From Gammaproteobacteria bacterium (GTDB taxonomy: Bacteria > Pseudomonadota > Gammaproteobacteria > Pseudomonadales > Cellvibrionaceae): a stretch of DNA of 64,000 nucleotides. The stretch lies in contig JAGKWO010000017.1 of assembly GCA_021151835.1 (NCBI GenBank), forward strand, positions 124,001 through 188,000, in the 5' to 3' direction. Of this stretch, positions 1 through 8,384 are shown piece after piece. How positions within the stretch are numbered: the first letter of the stretch is position 1; the number at the start of each line of letters is the position of its first letter. A model generated the notes under the pieces. The model saw only the letters and a list, made by a program, of their open reading frames with translations. It did not search any database and had not been told where the DNA came from. The translations under genes were made by a program, and so were the position numbers.

Positions 1-407
1 ATCAAAAAATGCCTGAGTTACCCTGGGTAATACAAAGGTGCTTGAAAACCGCCTATCGAAACGCACCGCATTGTAGCAACTATATAACCAGACTCAAACC
101 TCGATGACAAAAAAGTTTCATGTATTTGAAGCACTTACTGCAAAAAATTTCGCTTCGCCATGAAAAACCGATTAATAAATAACCGCTTTGATTTTATTTG
201 TTCGATTTCCTACTAGAGACCAACCCTCATACAGGTACAATGCTGGCCGGATAAACCAGTGCAAATCCGGTTGATGGAAACGAATCCCGTCTATCCCACT
301 GTCAATCGTTTTATAACGCTGTTCTGAACACTTCCATCCTCTGAATGTTCACACTCATGGCAGCTGCAACTATCCGACATTTAATTTAATGGTGATTCAG
401 GTCCTCT
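1..407. other. Intergenic region upstream of mfd
   Basis: No convincing gene is seen in either strand. The region is AT-rich up to about 230. It contains a candidate promoter (188-216) and a small hairpin, CCGGAT at 247-252 pairing with ATCCGG at 265-270, which would lie in the mfd leader. In relatives mfd is often divergent from a gap gene; if so here, that gene starts to the left of the window. Confidence 0.5.
188..216 (+). promoter_or_regulatory. Candidate sigma-70 promoter for mfd
   Basis: TTGATT at 188-193 and TACTAG at 211-216 are separated by 17 bases. Each box matches the consensus at four of six positions, so this is a weak call. The leader to the mfd start would be nearly 190 bases. 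Confidence 0.3.
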
Positions 408-3400
408 ATGGTTTTACATTCACTTGCAGCTCCCCCGTTATCCAATCGCCCGGGCAACCGGCAACAGTGGGGACAATTACACGGTTCGGCGCAATCACTG
501 GCTATTGTTAATGCCGCGTTGGCTTATAAAGGATTGAGCCTGGTCGTTACTGCCGATACCAGCTCTGCGATTCGATTGGAAAGTGAATTATCATTTTTTG
601 CGAATAACCAGCAACAGCTCGCGGTTCTGCACCTGGCCGATTGGGAGACCCTACCCTACGACACCATATCGCCGCACCAGGATATTATCTCCGAGCGCCT
701 CAGCACACTGTACAAATTACCGTCCATTAAACAGGGCATTTTGATTGTTCCGATAACTACCCTGCTACAACGCCTGATGCCGCAATCTTATTTAATCGGC
801 AACAGCCTGATGGTATCGGTCGGTGAACAAATAGATACTAACCAATTGCGGCAAAACCTGGAGCGCGCCGGCTACCATTGTGTGGATACGGTTTACGAGC
901 ATGGCGAATTCGCCGTGCGCGGTTCGCTGATGGATATTTATCCGATGGGCAGCCATCTGCCCTATCGCATCGATTTGTTCGATGACGAAATTGAAAGCTT
1001 GCGCACCTTCGACCCCGAAACACAATTAACAATAGACAAAGTAGAAAAAATCCAGCTTCTCCCGGCAAAAGAATTTCCACTGAATAAAGCCGGTATTAAT
1101 TTATTTAAACAGCAGTGGCTTGAACGTTTCGATGTAAACCATAAAGCCTGCCCGGTTTTCCAGGACATCAGCGCCGGTATTTCGCCGCCGGGTATCGAAT
1201 ATTATCTGCCGTTATTTTTTGATGCATGCAGTACATTGTTTGATTACCTGCCGCAAAACACCCAAGTGTATGCCTTGGGCGATATTGAAAAATCCGCTGA
1301 AAATTTCTGGGTGGAATTATTGCGCCGCTATGAAAGCCGTCGGGTAGATCCGTTGCGCCCGTTGCTGGCACCGCGCGATATTTATCTGGCGATTGATGAA
1401 CTTTTCGGCAATTTGAAAAATTATTGTCGAACCTTTATCAGCTCGGCAACACTGGACACCAAAGAAGGCAACGTTAATTTCAATACGGCAACTCCACCCT
1501 CCTTGCCGATCCGGGCGCAAGCCGACAACCCGCTCGCTGCCATTCATGCATTCCTGCTGGAGTTTGACGGCCGCGTTTTATTTTGTGCTGAATCCGCCGG
1601 GCGCCGCGAAACATTATTGGAACTACTGGGGCGAATCCGGATTCGCCCTGCCTCGGTTGACAGTTGGGAAGATTTTTATACCGGCAGTGAAAAACTGGCG
1701 ATTACGGTTGCCCCCCTGGATCAGGGTTTATTGCAAACAGAACCCAGGCTCACATTGATTGCGGAATCCCAGCTGTTTGGTGAACGTATCCAGCAACAAC
1801 GCCGCCGCCAGAAATCGCAAGACAATGCGGATATGGTGGTAAAAAATCTCACCGAATTAAAAATCGGTGCGGCGGTGGTCCATATCGACCATGGTGTAGG
1901 TCGTTATCGCGGTTTGGAAACTATCACGATTGATAACCAGACCAACGAATTTTTAACGCTCGAATACGCTGACGAAGCCAAATTATATGTGCCGGTAACC
2001 AACCTGCATTTAATTAGCCGTTACAGCGGCGCTGAAGATGATCTGGCTCCGCTGCATCGATTAGGCAGCGAGTCCTGGCAAAAAGCGCGTAAAAAAGCCG
2101 CCGAACAAATTCGCGATACGGCGGCAGAATTGCTGGAAGTTTATGCCCGCCGCGCCGCGCGCAAAGGCTTTGCCTTTCCCGACCCCAAAACCGCTTACGA
2201 AGCATTTTCGGCAAGCTTCCCGTTTGAAGAGACACCGGACCAGCAACGTGCCATTGAATCGGTTGTTAGCGATATGCTGTCCAACAAACCCATGGATCGC
2301 CTGGTGTGTGGCGATGTGGGTTTTGGTAAAACCGAAGTGGCAATGCGCGCGGCATTTGTGGCAAGCCACGGTGGCAAACAAGTGGCGATACTTGCCCCGA
2401 CCACCCTGCTCGCCCAGCAACATTACGAATCCTTAAAAGACCGCTTCGCTGAATGGCCAATTACGGTGGAAGTGTTGTCACGCTTCCGCACAACAAAAGA
2501 AGTAAACCAGGTATTGGATCGGGTTGCCGAAGGAAAAGTCGATATTGTGGTCGGTACACACAAATTGTTGCAGCCGGATATTAAATTCAAAAATCTTGGC
2601 TTGTTAATTATCGATGAAGAACATCGCTTCGGTGTGCGCCAGAAAGAACAAATGAAAGCCATGCGCGCGGAAATTGATATTCTTACACTGACCGCAACAC
2701 CCATTCCGCGCACATTGAATATGTCGATGGCAGGCATTCGCGATTTATCGATTATCGCCACACCACCCGCGCGCCGCCTTTCGGTAAAAACATTTGTGCG
2801 CACATTTGATGAAGCAACGATCAAAGAGGCGATCCTGCGTGAAATCCTGCGCGGTGGCCAGGTGTATTACCTGCACAATGAAGTCGATACGATTGAAAAA
2901 ACCGCGCGCGATTTGCAGGAATTAATTCCTGAGGCGCGTATCGCTGTTGGCCACGGACAAATGCGCGAGCGCGACCTGGAACGGGTGATGAGCGATTTCT
3001 ACCACAAGCGCTTCAATATTATGGTGTGTACGACGATTATCGAAACCGGTATCGATATTCCCAGCGCCAACACTATTATTATTAACCGCGCCGATAAATT
3101 CGGATTGGCACAATTGCATCAACTGCGCGGCCGCGTGGGTCGTTCGCACCATCAGGCTTACGCCTATTTATTAACGCCGGATCGTCGCAGCATGACTGAC
3201 GATGCAGTAAAACGCCTTGAAGCAATTAGCGCGGCAGAAGACCTGGGCGCGGGCTTTACCCTGGCAACGTACGATATGGAAATTCGCGGTGCCGGCGAGC
3301 TGCTCGGCGAAGAACAAAGCGGCCAGATCCAGACGATTGGATTCTCGCTCTACATGGATATGCTGGACCGCGCGGTAAAAGCCATTCGCCAGGGCAAGCA

Positions 3401-3872
3401 AGCTGACCTGGAAAAAGCACTGAGTGAAGCCATCGAAATTAATTTGCGTATACCGGCACTCATCCCTGCGGATTATTTGCCCGATGTGCATACGCGCCTG
3501 GTTATGTATAAACGGCTTGCGAATGCGCAAAACGAAGACGCACTGCGCGATTTGCAAGTGGAAATGATCGACCGTTTTGGTTTGTTGCCGGAACCAATCA
3601 AAAATTTATTCCGCGTCACCCAGATTAAAATCAATGCCGAAGCGATTGGTATTACCAAACTGGAAGCCAACAATCGCGGCGGCAAAGTGGAATTTGCGAG
3701 CGATACCCGTGTCGATCCATTGCAAATTGTTAAACTGGTGCAAAGCCAACCGCGCGTCTACAAGCTGGAAGGTGCGAACCAGTTGAAATTTACCATGGAG
3801 ATGGAATCCACCGAAAAGCGGATCCAGTCAGTGGTGGATTTATTAACGTATCTCACCCCAAAAATACGTTAG
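408..3872 (+). CDS. mfd: Transcription-repair coupling factor Mfd
   Basis: 1154 residues, the usual length of Mfd. Mfd is a cytoplasmic DNA translocase that pushes stalled RNA polymerase off lesions and recruits UvrA. In order: a UvrB-like N-terminal region, the CarD-like RNA polymerase interaction domain (VVHIDHGVGRYRGLE near residue 490), then a RecG-like motor with Walker A GDVGFGKTE near 634, the DEEH box near 735 and TATPIPRTL shortly after, and a C-terminal regulatory domain. It is followed by csiV after 52 bases, the same order as in Pseudomonas. The ATG at 408 gives the full-length N-terminus. Confidence 0.97.
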   Translation: MVLHSLAAPPLSNRPGNRQQWGQLHGSAQSLAIVNAALAYKGLSLVVTADTSSAIRLESELSFFANNQQQLAVLHLADWETLPYDTISPHQDIISERLSTLYKLPSIKQGILIVPITTLLQRLMPQSYLIGNSLMVSVGEQIDTNQLRQNLERAGYHCVDTVYEHGEFAVRGSLMDIYPMGSHLPYRIDLFDDEIESLRTFDPETQLTIDKVEKIQLLPAKEFPLNKAGINLFKQQWLERFDVNHKACPVFQDISAGISPPGIEYYLPLFFDACSTLFDYLPQNTQVYALGDIEKSAENFWVELLRRYESRRVDPLRPLLAPRDIYLAIDELFGNLKNYCRTFISSATLDTKEGNVNFNTATPPSLPIRAQADNPLAAIHAFLLEFDGRVLFCAESAGRRETLLELLGRIRIRPASVDSWEDFYTGSEKLAITVAPLDQGLLQTEPRLTLIAESQLFGERIQQQRRRQKSQDNADMVVKNLTELKIGAAVVHIDHGVGRYRGLETITIDNQTNEFLTLEYADEAKLYVPVTNLHLISRYSGAEDDLAPLHRLGSESWQKARKKAAEQIRDTAAELLEVYARRAARKGFAFPDPKTAYEAFSASFPFEETPDQQRAIESVVSDMLSNKPMDRLVCGDVGFGKTEVAMRAAFVASHGGKQVAILAPTTLLAQQHYESLKDRFAEWPITVEVLSRFRTTKEVNQVLDRVAEGKVDIVVGTHKLLQPDIKFKNLGLLIIDEEHRFGVRQKEQMKAMRAEIDILTLTATPIPRTLNMSMAGIRDLSIIATPPARRLSVKTFVRTFDEATIKEAILREILRGGQVYYLHNEVDTIEKTARDLQELIPEARIAVGHGQMRERDLERVMSDFYHKRFNIMVCTTIIETGIDIPSANTIIINRADKFGLAQLHQLRGRVGRSHHQAYAYLLTPDRRSMTDDAVKRLEAISAAEDLGAGFTLATYDMEIRGAGELLGEEQSGQIQTIGFSLYMDMLDRAVKAIRQGKQADLEKALSEAIEINLRIPALIPADYLPDVHTRLVMYKRLANAQNEDALRDLQVEMIDRFGLLPEPIKNLFRVTQIKINAEAIGITKLEANNRGGKVEFASDTRVDPLQIVKLVQSQPRVYKLEGANQLKFTMEMESTEKRIQSVVDLLTYLTPKIR

Positions 3873-3924
3873 TGCAAACATTAATAACGTTTATTAAAAC
3901 TGTTCATAGCCAGGTAGAAAACCT

Positions 3925-4752
3925 ATGATTTATTTCCGTAAAAAACTGCACCAATCATTAATGAGCCTGGCTGCATTGTTGCTGATAAGTCATTCATTGC
4001 ATGCCCAACAAACGGCATCCAATCATGAAGGCTGGTACCAGGTTGAATTGATTGTATTTGCGCGCAAGGAAGATTCCTCGCAAGAACATTGGCCGACCAA
4101 TATTAAATTGCGCTATCCGGGCGACTGGGTGGAGTTAAAAGATCCCGCCAGCAGCGAAACCAAAATTGATTTAACCAAAGAAGCGTTTTATCGCTTGCCT
4201 GCCAGCGAACGTAAACTCAATGTGCAAGCGCAAAAACTGGAGCGCAATGGCCGCTTTGAATTGTTATTCCACAGTGCCTGGCGGCAAATCATCACCAATA
4301 AAAAATCGTCCAAAGCCATTCTGATTAGCGGCGGCCCGACCTTTGGGCAGCACCAGGCACTGGAAGGCAGTATTCGTTTAAGCGTAGCGACTTACCTGGA
4401 ATTGCAAACCAATTTGTGGTTTGCGCAATTTGATTTAAATGTGGGGCAAGAAGTTACCCAAAACTGGCCGGATATTCCGCTGCGCCCCAATTATTCTGCT
4501 GCCGCTGGTAATAGCTTGTCACTGGATTCAGAACTGGAGCTGGATCAGGCCTTAGCCAAAGAAAACCAGCAGGGACTTCATATTGATGTAACTTCAAACA
4601 ACACCGAAAGCGCTGCATCCGAATACCTCACTCGCCAGATTATTCTGTTACAGCAAGAGCGGGACATGCGCAGCGGTGAAGTGCATTATCTTGATCATCC
4701 GGTATTGGCGGCAATTATCCAGGTAACCCCTTATCCACCATCAGCGCCCTGA
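3925..4752 (+). CDS. csiV: CsiV-family peptidoglycan-associated protein
   Basis: 275 residues with a clear signal peptide (basic start, hydrophobic LAALLLISH, likely cleavage after SLHA), so exported to the periplasm. The segment after cleavage (WYQVELIVFARK) is typical of the CsiV family, which in Vibrio is linked to peptidoglycan synthesis and cell shape. Position directly after mfd supports the call. It ends in a very strong hairpin terminator and is the last conserved gene before the biosynthetic island. The exact biochemical role in this organism cannot be read from sequence. Confidence 0.8.
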   Translation: MIYFRKKLHQSLMSLAALLLISHSLHAQQTASNHEGWYQVELIVFARKEDSSQEHWPTNIKLRYPGDWVELKDPASSETKIDLTKEAFYRLPASERKLNVQAQKLERNGRFELLFHSAWRQIITNKKSSKAILISGGPTFGQHQALEGSIRLSVATYLELQTNLWFAQFDLNVGQEVTQNWPDIPLRPNYSAAAGNSLSLDSELELDQALAKENQQGLHIDVTSNNTESAASEYLTRQIILLQQERDMRSGEVHYLDHPVLAAIIQVTPYPPSAP

Positions 4753-4760
4753 TAACGTTA

Positions 4761-4803
4761 AAAAAAGCCCGCGCAAATAAAATTTATTTGCGCGGGCTTT
4801 TTT
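4761..4803. terminator. Bidirectional intrinsic terminator between csiV and the island
   Basis: Perfect inverted repeat: GCCCGCGCAAATAAA at 4767-4781 pairs with 4783-4797, flanked by A6 and T6, so it has U-tracts on both strands. It can end csiV transcripts on plus and island transcripts on minus. Confidence 0.9.
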
Positions 4804-4875
4804 GTTGGTCATCGCTTTGTTGGTGATAGTTTTGTTGGTGGTAACTTTGTTGGTGGTAACTTTGTTGATGGCAGT
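4801..4875. repeat. Five tandem copies of a 15-bp repeat
   Basis: Units begin at 4801, 4816, 4831, 4846 and 4861. Units 3 and 4 are identical (TTTGTTGGTGGTAAC) and the others differ at a few bases, with TTTGTTG conserved at every start. The array fills the space between the terminator and the stop codon of the last island gene. The period is a multiple of three, and there are no spacers. Confidence 0.9.
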
Positions 4876-4881
4876 CACTCG

Positions 4882-6630
4882 TTAAACCAGTTCAGCGAGT
4901 TCAACCGTTGGTTCCGGAATATTATAGATAGGCACGGGCGCTGGCCATTGTTTGCGTTGCCAGGGCGTGCGCGGTGCCAGCACCTTGTGCGTAGGTGCGA
5001 CAGCCCCTTCCTCGATATTCGCCGTAAATGTTTTTTTATCGTCCTTGCAAATAAATTGCAGCACATGGCGGCCTGCTGTTGCTGCACGAATTAACCCGCC
5101 GGTGGTCACCCACACACCGGAGAAATAAAAATTTCCCAATCCGGGAATACCGGGACCATTGCGTTTTACTTCTTCCTCAAGGGTTTCCCCGCCTTCCACA
5201 AACGGTTGCCAGCCCAATACCGATCCCTCGTAATTATTGGTGTAGCGAATTTGTGTCATGGGCGTCGCCGCATCGCGCACCACGACGGCTTCGCGCAAAC
5301 CGGGAAAATAATTTTCCAGGAAACTGATAATGGCGTTGGCAGTTTGCTTTTTCGCTTTTTGATAAGCGCTGCCGCGTTGTAGCGGCAAGGTGTGGATAAT
5401 TTGCCCATCTTTTTCGCGTGGCACTTGTTCAGTGCCATCGGTAAGCGCACGCCAGGGTTCGATATCGCAAAAATAACTGACGTAAATCATGCTGGTTTCT
5501 TGCGGAGCCAGCTCGGGATAAAGGCCATTGCGCAATTGCACATTAATACTCGGGTGGCGAATACCGGGTAAATTTTTTGCAACGTCTTCCGGCAATAAAT
5601 ACGTCGTGCAATATTCCGCATCAGGCAACGGCTTTTTTAAACCGAGAAATAAGGTGTAGTAACCGGGAAAAACCATTTCCGGTTTTTTTATGGTTTCGGT
5701 GTAGAGTTTTTTGTACACCGGCGTTAAATAGCGACCGTGCAACATTTTCATTACCGTGGTGTAGCCATCGGCGGCCGATACAATAATGTCGGCAAATAAT
5801 TCGCTACCATCGGTGAGGCGCACCCCCACAGCCACATCGTTTTTCACCAGTATTTCTTCAACTTTAGCGTTGTAGGTAATTTCACCCCCAAGGCGTTTAT
5901 AGCGCTGCTCAATAGACATCGCCAATCCCAGCGAGCCGCCCTCCGGAACACCGGCTGAGTGGGTTGCATGGGAAGCCAATTGGAAATAAAACGGCAATAC
6001 CGGGAAGTTGGGATGCTTCTCGTACAAAATAAAATTAAATGCTTCTTGCAAAATCGGGCTTTTGAATTGTTTGGAGTAATCTGTCATCAATACCGTAATG
6101 GTTTTGCGGATCAAATTAAAATACGGGATAAAGGACGCCATCATTTTGGTGCGATCCCAAAAGCTCATCAAACCAACCGGCCGCAAAAATGGATACACTT
6201 TCAAACAGGCAATGAACTGGCGCAGCCCATCGCAGAAACGGCGGATTTGCAATTGGTCAACGGGGGATATTGCGGTTAAATGCGCTTCCAGTTTTTCCGG
6301 GTCCGAATAAAACCTTACCTGGTCGCCATTGCTGGTAGTGACAATATTAAATATTTCCGGATGGCGGATTTCCTTTCCATCCAGCGCGCCAATTTCACGC
6401 CAGATCTGGTGCATTTCATTACCGGGACCGCTGCCCAATAACCAGCTCACACACCAGTCAAACATGAAATCCCCTTTCTCCCAGGCGGTGCAACAACCGC
6501 CGGGAATTTCATGCATTTCCAGGATATGGGTTTGATAGCCATTCATGCGGGCATAACAACCGGTCGATAAACCGCCCAAACCACCACCTATGATTATCAT
6601 GCTTTGTCGCACTTGCTGTTGCTTCTGCAT
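4882..6630 (-). CDS. PTM ring-forming FAD oxidoreductase (phytoene-desaturase-like), second copy
   Basis: About 582 residues. The N-terminal dinucleotide-binding motif IIIGGGLGGLSTGCY is followed by the glutamate of the ADP-ribose site and PGGCCTAW. The C-terminal FAD-contact region (FSGVWVTTGGLIRAATAGR) is of the CrtI/phytoene desaturase type. In PTM clusters such enzymes reductively cyclise the polyene macrolactam into fused carbocycles; that role here is inferred from the neighbouring PKS-NRPS. The ORF can open at a TTG (6639), but the ATG at 6630 has GAGGA nine bases upstream and is preferred. It is paralogous to the next gene upstream, which it follows by about 47 bases. Which ring each copy makes cannot be told from sequence. 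Confidence 0.85.
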   Translation of the reverse strand: MQKQQQVRQSMIIIGGGLGGLSTGCYARMNGYQTHILEMHEIPGGCCTAWEKGDFMFDWCVSWLLGSGPGNEMHQIWREIGALDGKEIRHPEIFNIVTTSNGDQVRFYSDPEKLEAHLTAISPVDQLQIRRFCDGLRQFIACLKVYPFLRPVGLMSFWDRTKMMASFIPYFNLIRKTITVLMTDYSKQFKSPILQEAFNFILYEKHPNFPVLPFYFQLASHATHSAGVPEGGSLGLAMSIEQRYKRLGGEITYNAKVEEILVKNDVAVGVRLTDGSELFADIIVSAADGYTTVMKMLHGRYLTPVYKKLYTETIKKPEMVFPGYYTLFLGLKKPLPDAEYCTTYLLPEDVAKNLPGIRHPSINVQLRNGLYPELAPQETSMIYVSYFCDIEPWRALTDGTEQVPREKDGQIIHTLPLQRGSAYQKAKKQTANAIISFLENYFPGLREAVVVRDAATPMTQIRYTNNYEGSVLGWQPFVEGGETLEEEVKRNGPGIPGLGNFYFSGVWVTTGGLIRAATAGRHVLQFICKDDKKTFTANIEEGAVAPTHKVLAPRTPWQRKQWPAPVPIYNIPEPTVELAELV

Positions 6631-6677
6631 TATTGCCAATCCTCATTGGTTAACCGGATGACCGGTGGGGATGAAAA

Positions 6678-8384
6678 TTAATTGCTGTCAGGGATCAGTT
6701 CGCCCAATTGCCAATCGTGGTTTTGCCAGCGGTAAGATGTGGCCTTTGGTCGCTGCACCTGGAAAGTTTGGCCACGCGCCTTGCACAGGAACTGGGCCAC
6801 GTAACGCCCGGACAGCGCGGCGCGGATCAAACCACCGCCGGTAACCCATTGGCCCGCGATGTAAAAGCCGTTTAAACCGGGTAATTGCATGTGCTCGCGC
6901 GCAACTACGTTGGCCGCAACATCTTCCGCTTCCGTGAAGGCTTTCCAGGCGAGGATGCTGCCGCGGGTGTTGCCGGTGTAGCGTTTTTGGGTAACGGGAG
7001 TGGCGACTTCCACCACATCGATGCGCTCACCAATACCGGGATAACGCGCCTCCAGGAATTCCCTTACCCACAATTCAATCGCTTGTTTTTGTGCGCGATA
7101 AAAAGGCTTGTTACTGCTGCGCCATTGGTTCCAGGGTTCAAAATCGCTGAGGTAGGTGAGATGGATTACCGAGCAGCCGGGCGGTGAAAAGCCCTCGGTA
7201 AAGCGGCTGCGATGCTGGAGCAACACACTATCTTGCAGGCAACCAGGCAAATTGCTGGCGTGTTCTTTGTCCAGTAAAAAAGTCGTGCTATGCGGTTCGT
7301 CCGCACCTGCTGTTCCGCGAAATCCGACAAACACCGAAACTACCCCGGGATAAACCAGATCCTTACGCGGCAACATATCGGTATAGAGGCGCTTGAGGTT
7401 TTCCCCCATAAAACGCCCGTCGAGCATGTCGTAGAGCGTGGTATAGCCATCCGCCGCCGACACTACATAATCCGCGTGCAAGCGCCGGCCATTCTTCAAT
7501 GACACGCCGGTTGCACGGTGGGAAGCAGCATTCCTGGCACGGAACAAAAAGGATTTTGGTGAGGCTTCCGGTTCTGTCAGGATTTTCTCTACCCGCACCT
7601 TGTACGTGATCTGCCCCCCCAAATCCCGGTAGCGGCGCTCCACTGAACGCGCCAATCCCAGCGATCCCCCTTCGGGAAATCCGGCATTGCCCTTATGCGC
7701 TTCCGCCATGTTGTAAACGTAGGGCAAGAGCGGGAAGCACTCGTGATCCTGAAAGAAAATAAAGGGCATGGCTGTGCGTAAAAACGGATGTTGCAAACGC
7801 GCCGCAAAGGTCTCCAGCGAAGTCGCACCGGTGCGCCAGAACAGCATGAACGATGGCAACACCTTGGCGAGCAGCGCCACCTTCTGTTGCAGGGTTTGCA
7901 AAGGTTTGGGGACCAGCTCCGGGTAAATATCCACGTGTAAAAAACCACGGATAGCATTGCAAAATTCAGCAATAGCCTTCGCATCCTGCGGTGCCAACGC
8001 CAACAAATGGGCTTGCAAGCGATCGGGATCGTTATAGAAATTCACGGTTTGCCCATCGGCCGCCACAACGCGGTTGAACAGGGCAAAATCGCGCACACTT
8101 TTTCCTTCCAGTGCGCCCAGCTCCTGCCATACCTGGTTTGCTTCATTACCCGCGCCGCTGCCAAGCAGCCATTCGATGCAGTAGTCGAATACATAACCCG
8201 CGCGCGACCAGGCGGTACAACAACCGCCTGGCAACTGATGGCGCTCAAGGATGTGGGTGCTGAAGCCATTCATTTGCAGGTAGCAACCGGTAGCAAGACC
8301 TGCAATCCCGCCACCAATGATAAGCACTGAGGGCGATGGGGCTTCCTGCCCCGTCAGCCCATTACCCCTGCCCGGATCAGGCAT
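6678..8384 (-). CDS. PTM ring-forming FAD oxidoreductase (phytoene-desaturase-like), first copy
   Basis: About 568 residues. Same plan as its downstream paralogue: VLIIGGGIAGLATGCY, LPGGCCTAW, DYCIEWLLGSGAGNE, and a C-terminal FAD site (FYIAGQWVTGGGLIRAAL). It lies immediately after the PKS-NRPS gene, as in HSAF and ikarugamycin clusters, where such enzymes close the carbocyclic rings. The start lies inside the end of the PKS gene: two adjacent ATGs (8387 and 8384) overlap its TGA, with GGAGG at 8391-8395. Spacing favours 8384. A further upstream start at 8432 would add an arginine-rich extension not expected in the family. Confidence 0.87.
   Translation of the reverse strand: MPDPGRGNGLTGQEAPSPSVLIIGGGIAGLATGCYLQMNGFSTHILERHQLPGGCCTAWSRAGYVFDYCIEWLLGSGAGNEANQVWQELGALEGKSVRDFALFNRVVAADGQTVNFYNDPDRLQAHLLALAPQDAKAIAEFCNAIRGFLHVDIYPELVPKPLQTLQQKVALLAKVLPSFMLFWRTGATSLETFAARLQHPFLRTAMPFIFFQDHECFPLLPYVYNMAEAHKGNAGFPEGGSLGLARSVERRYRDLGGQITYKVRVEKILTEPEASPKSFLFRARNAASHRATGVSLKNGRRLHADYVVSAADGYTTLYDMLDGRFMGENLKRLYTDMLPRKDLVYPGVVSVFVGFRGTAGADEPHSTTFLLDKEHASNLPGCLQDSVLLQHRSRFTEGFSPPGCSVIHLTYLSDFEPWNQWRSSNKPFYRAQKQAIELWVREFLEARYPGIGERIDVVEVATPVTQKRYTGNTRGSILAWKAFTEAEDVAANVVAREHMQLPGLNGFYIAGQWVTGGGLIRAALSGRYVAQFLCKARGQTFQVQRPKATSYRWQNHDWQLGELIPDSN

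Noticed and set aside
4801..4875. Possible CRISPR array
   Set aside because: Units are contiguous, 15 bases long and without spacers; no cas genes are in the window.
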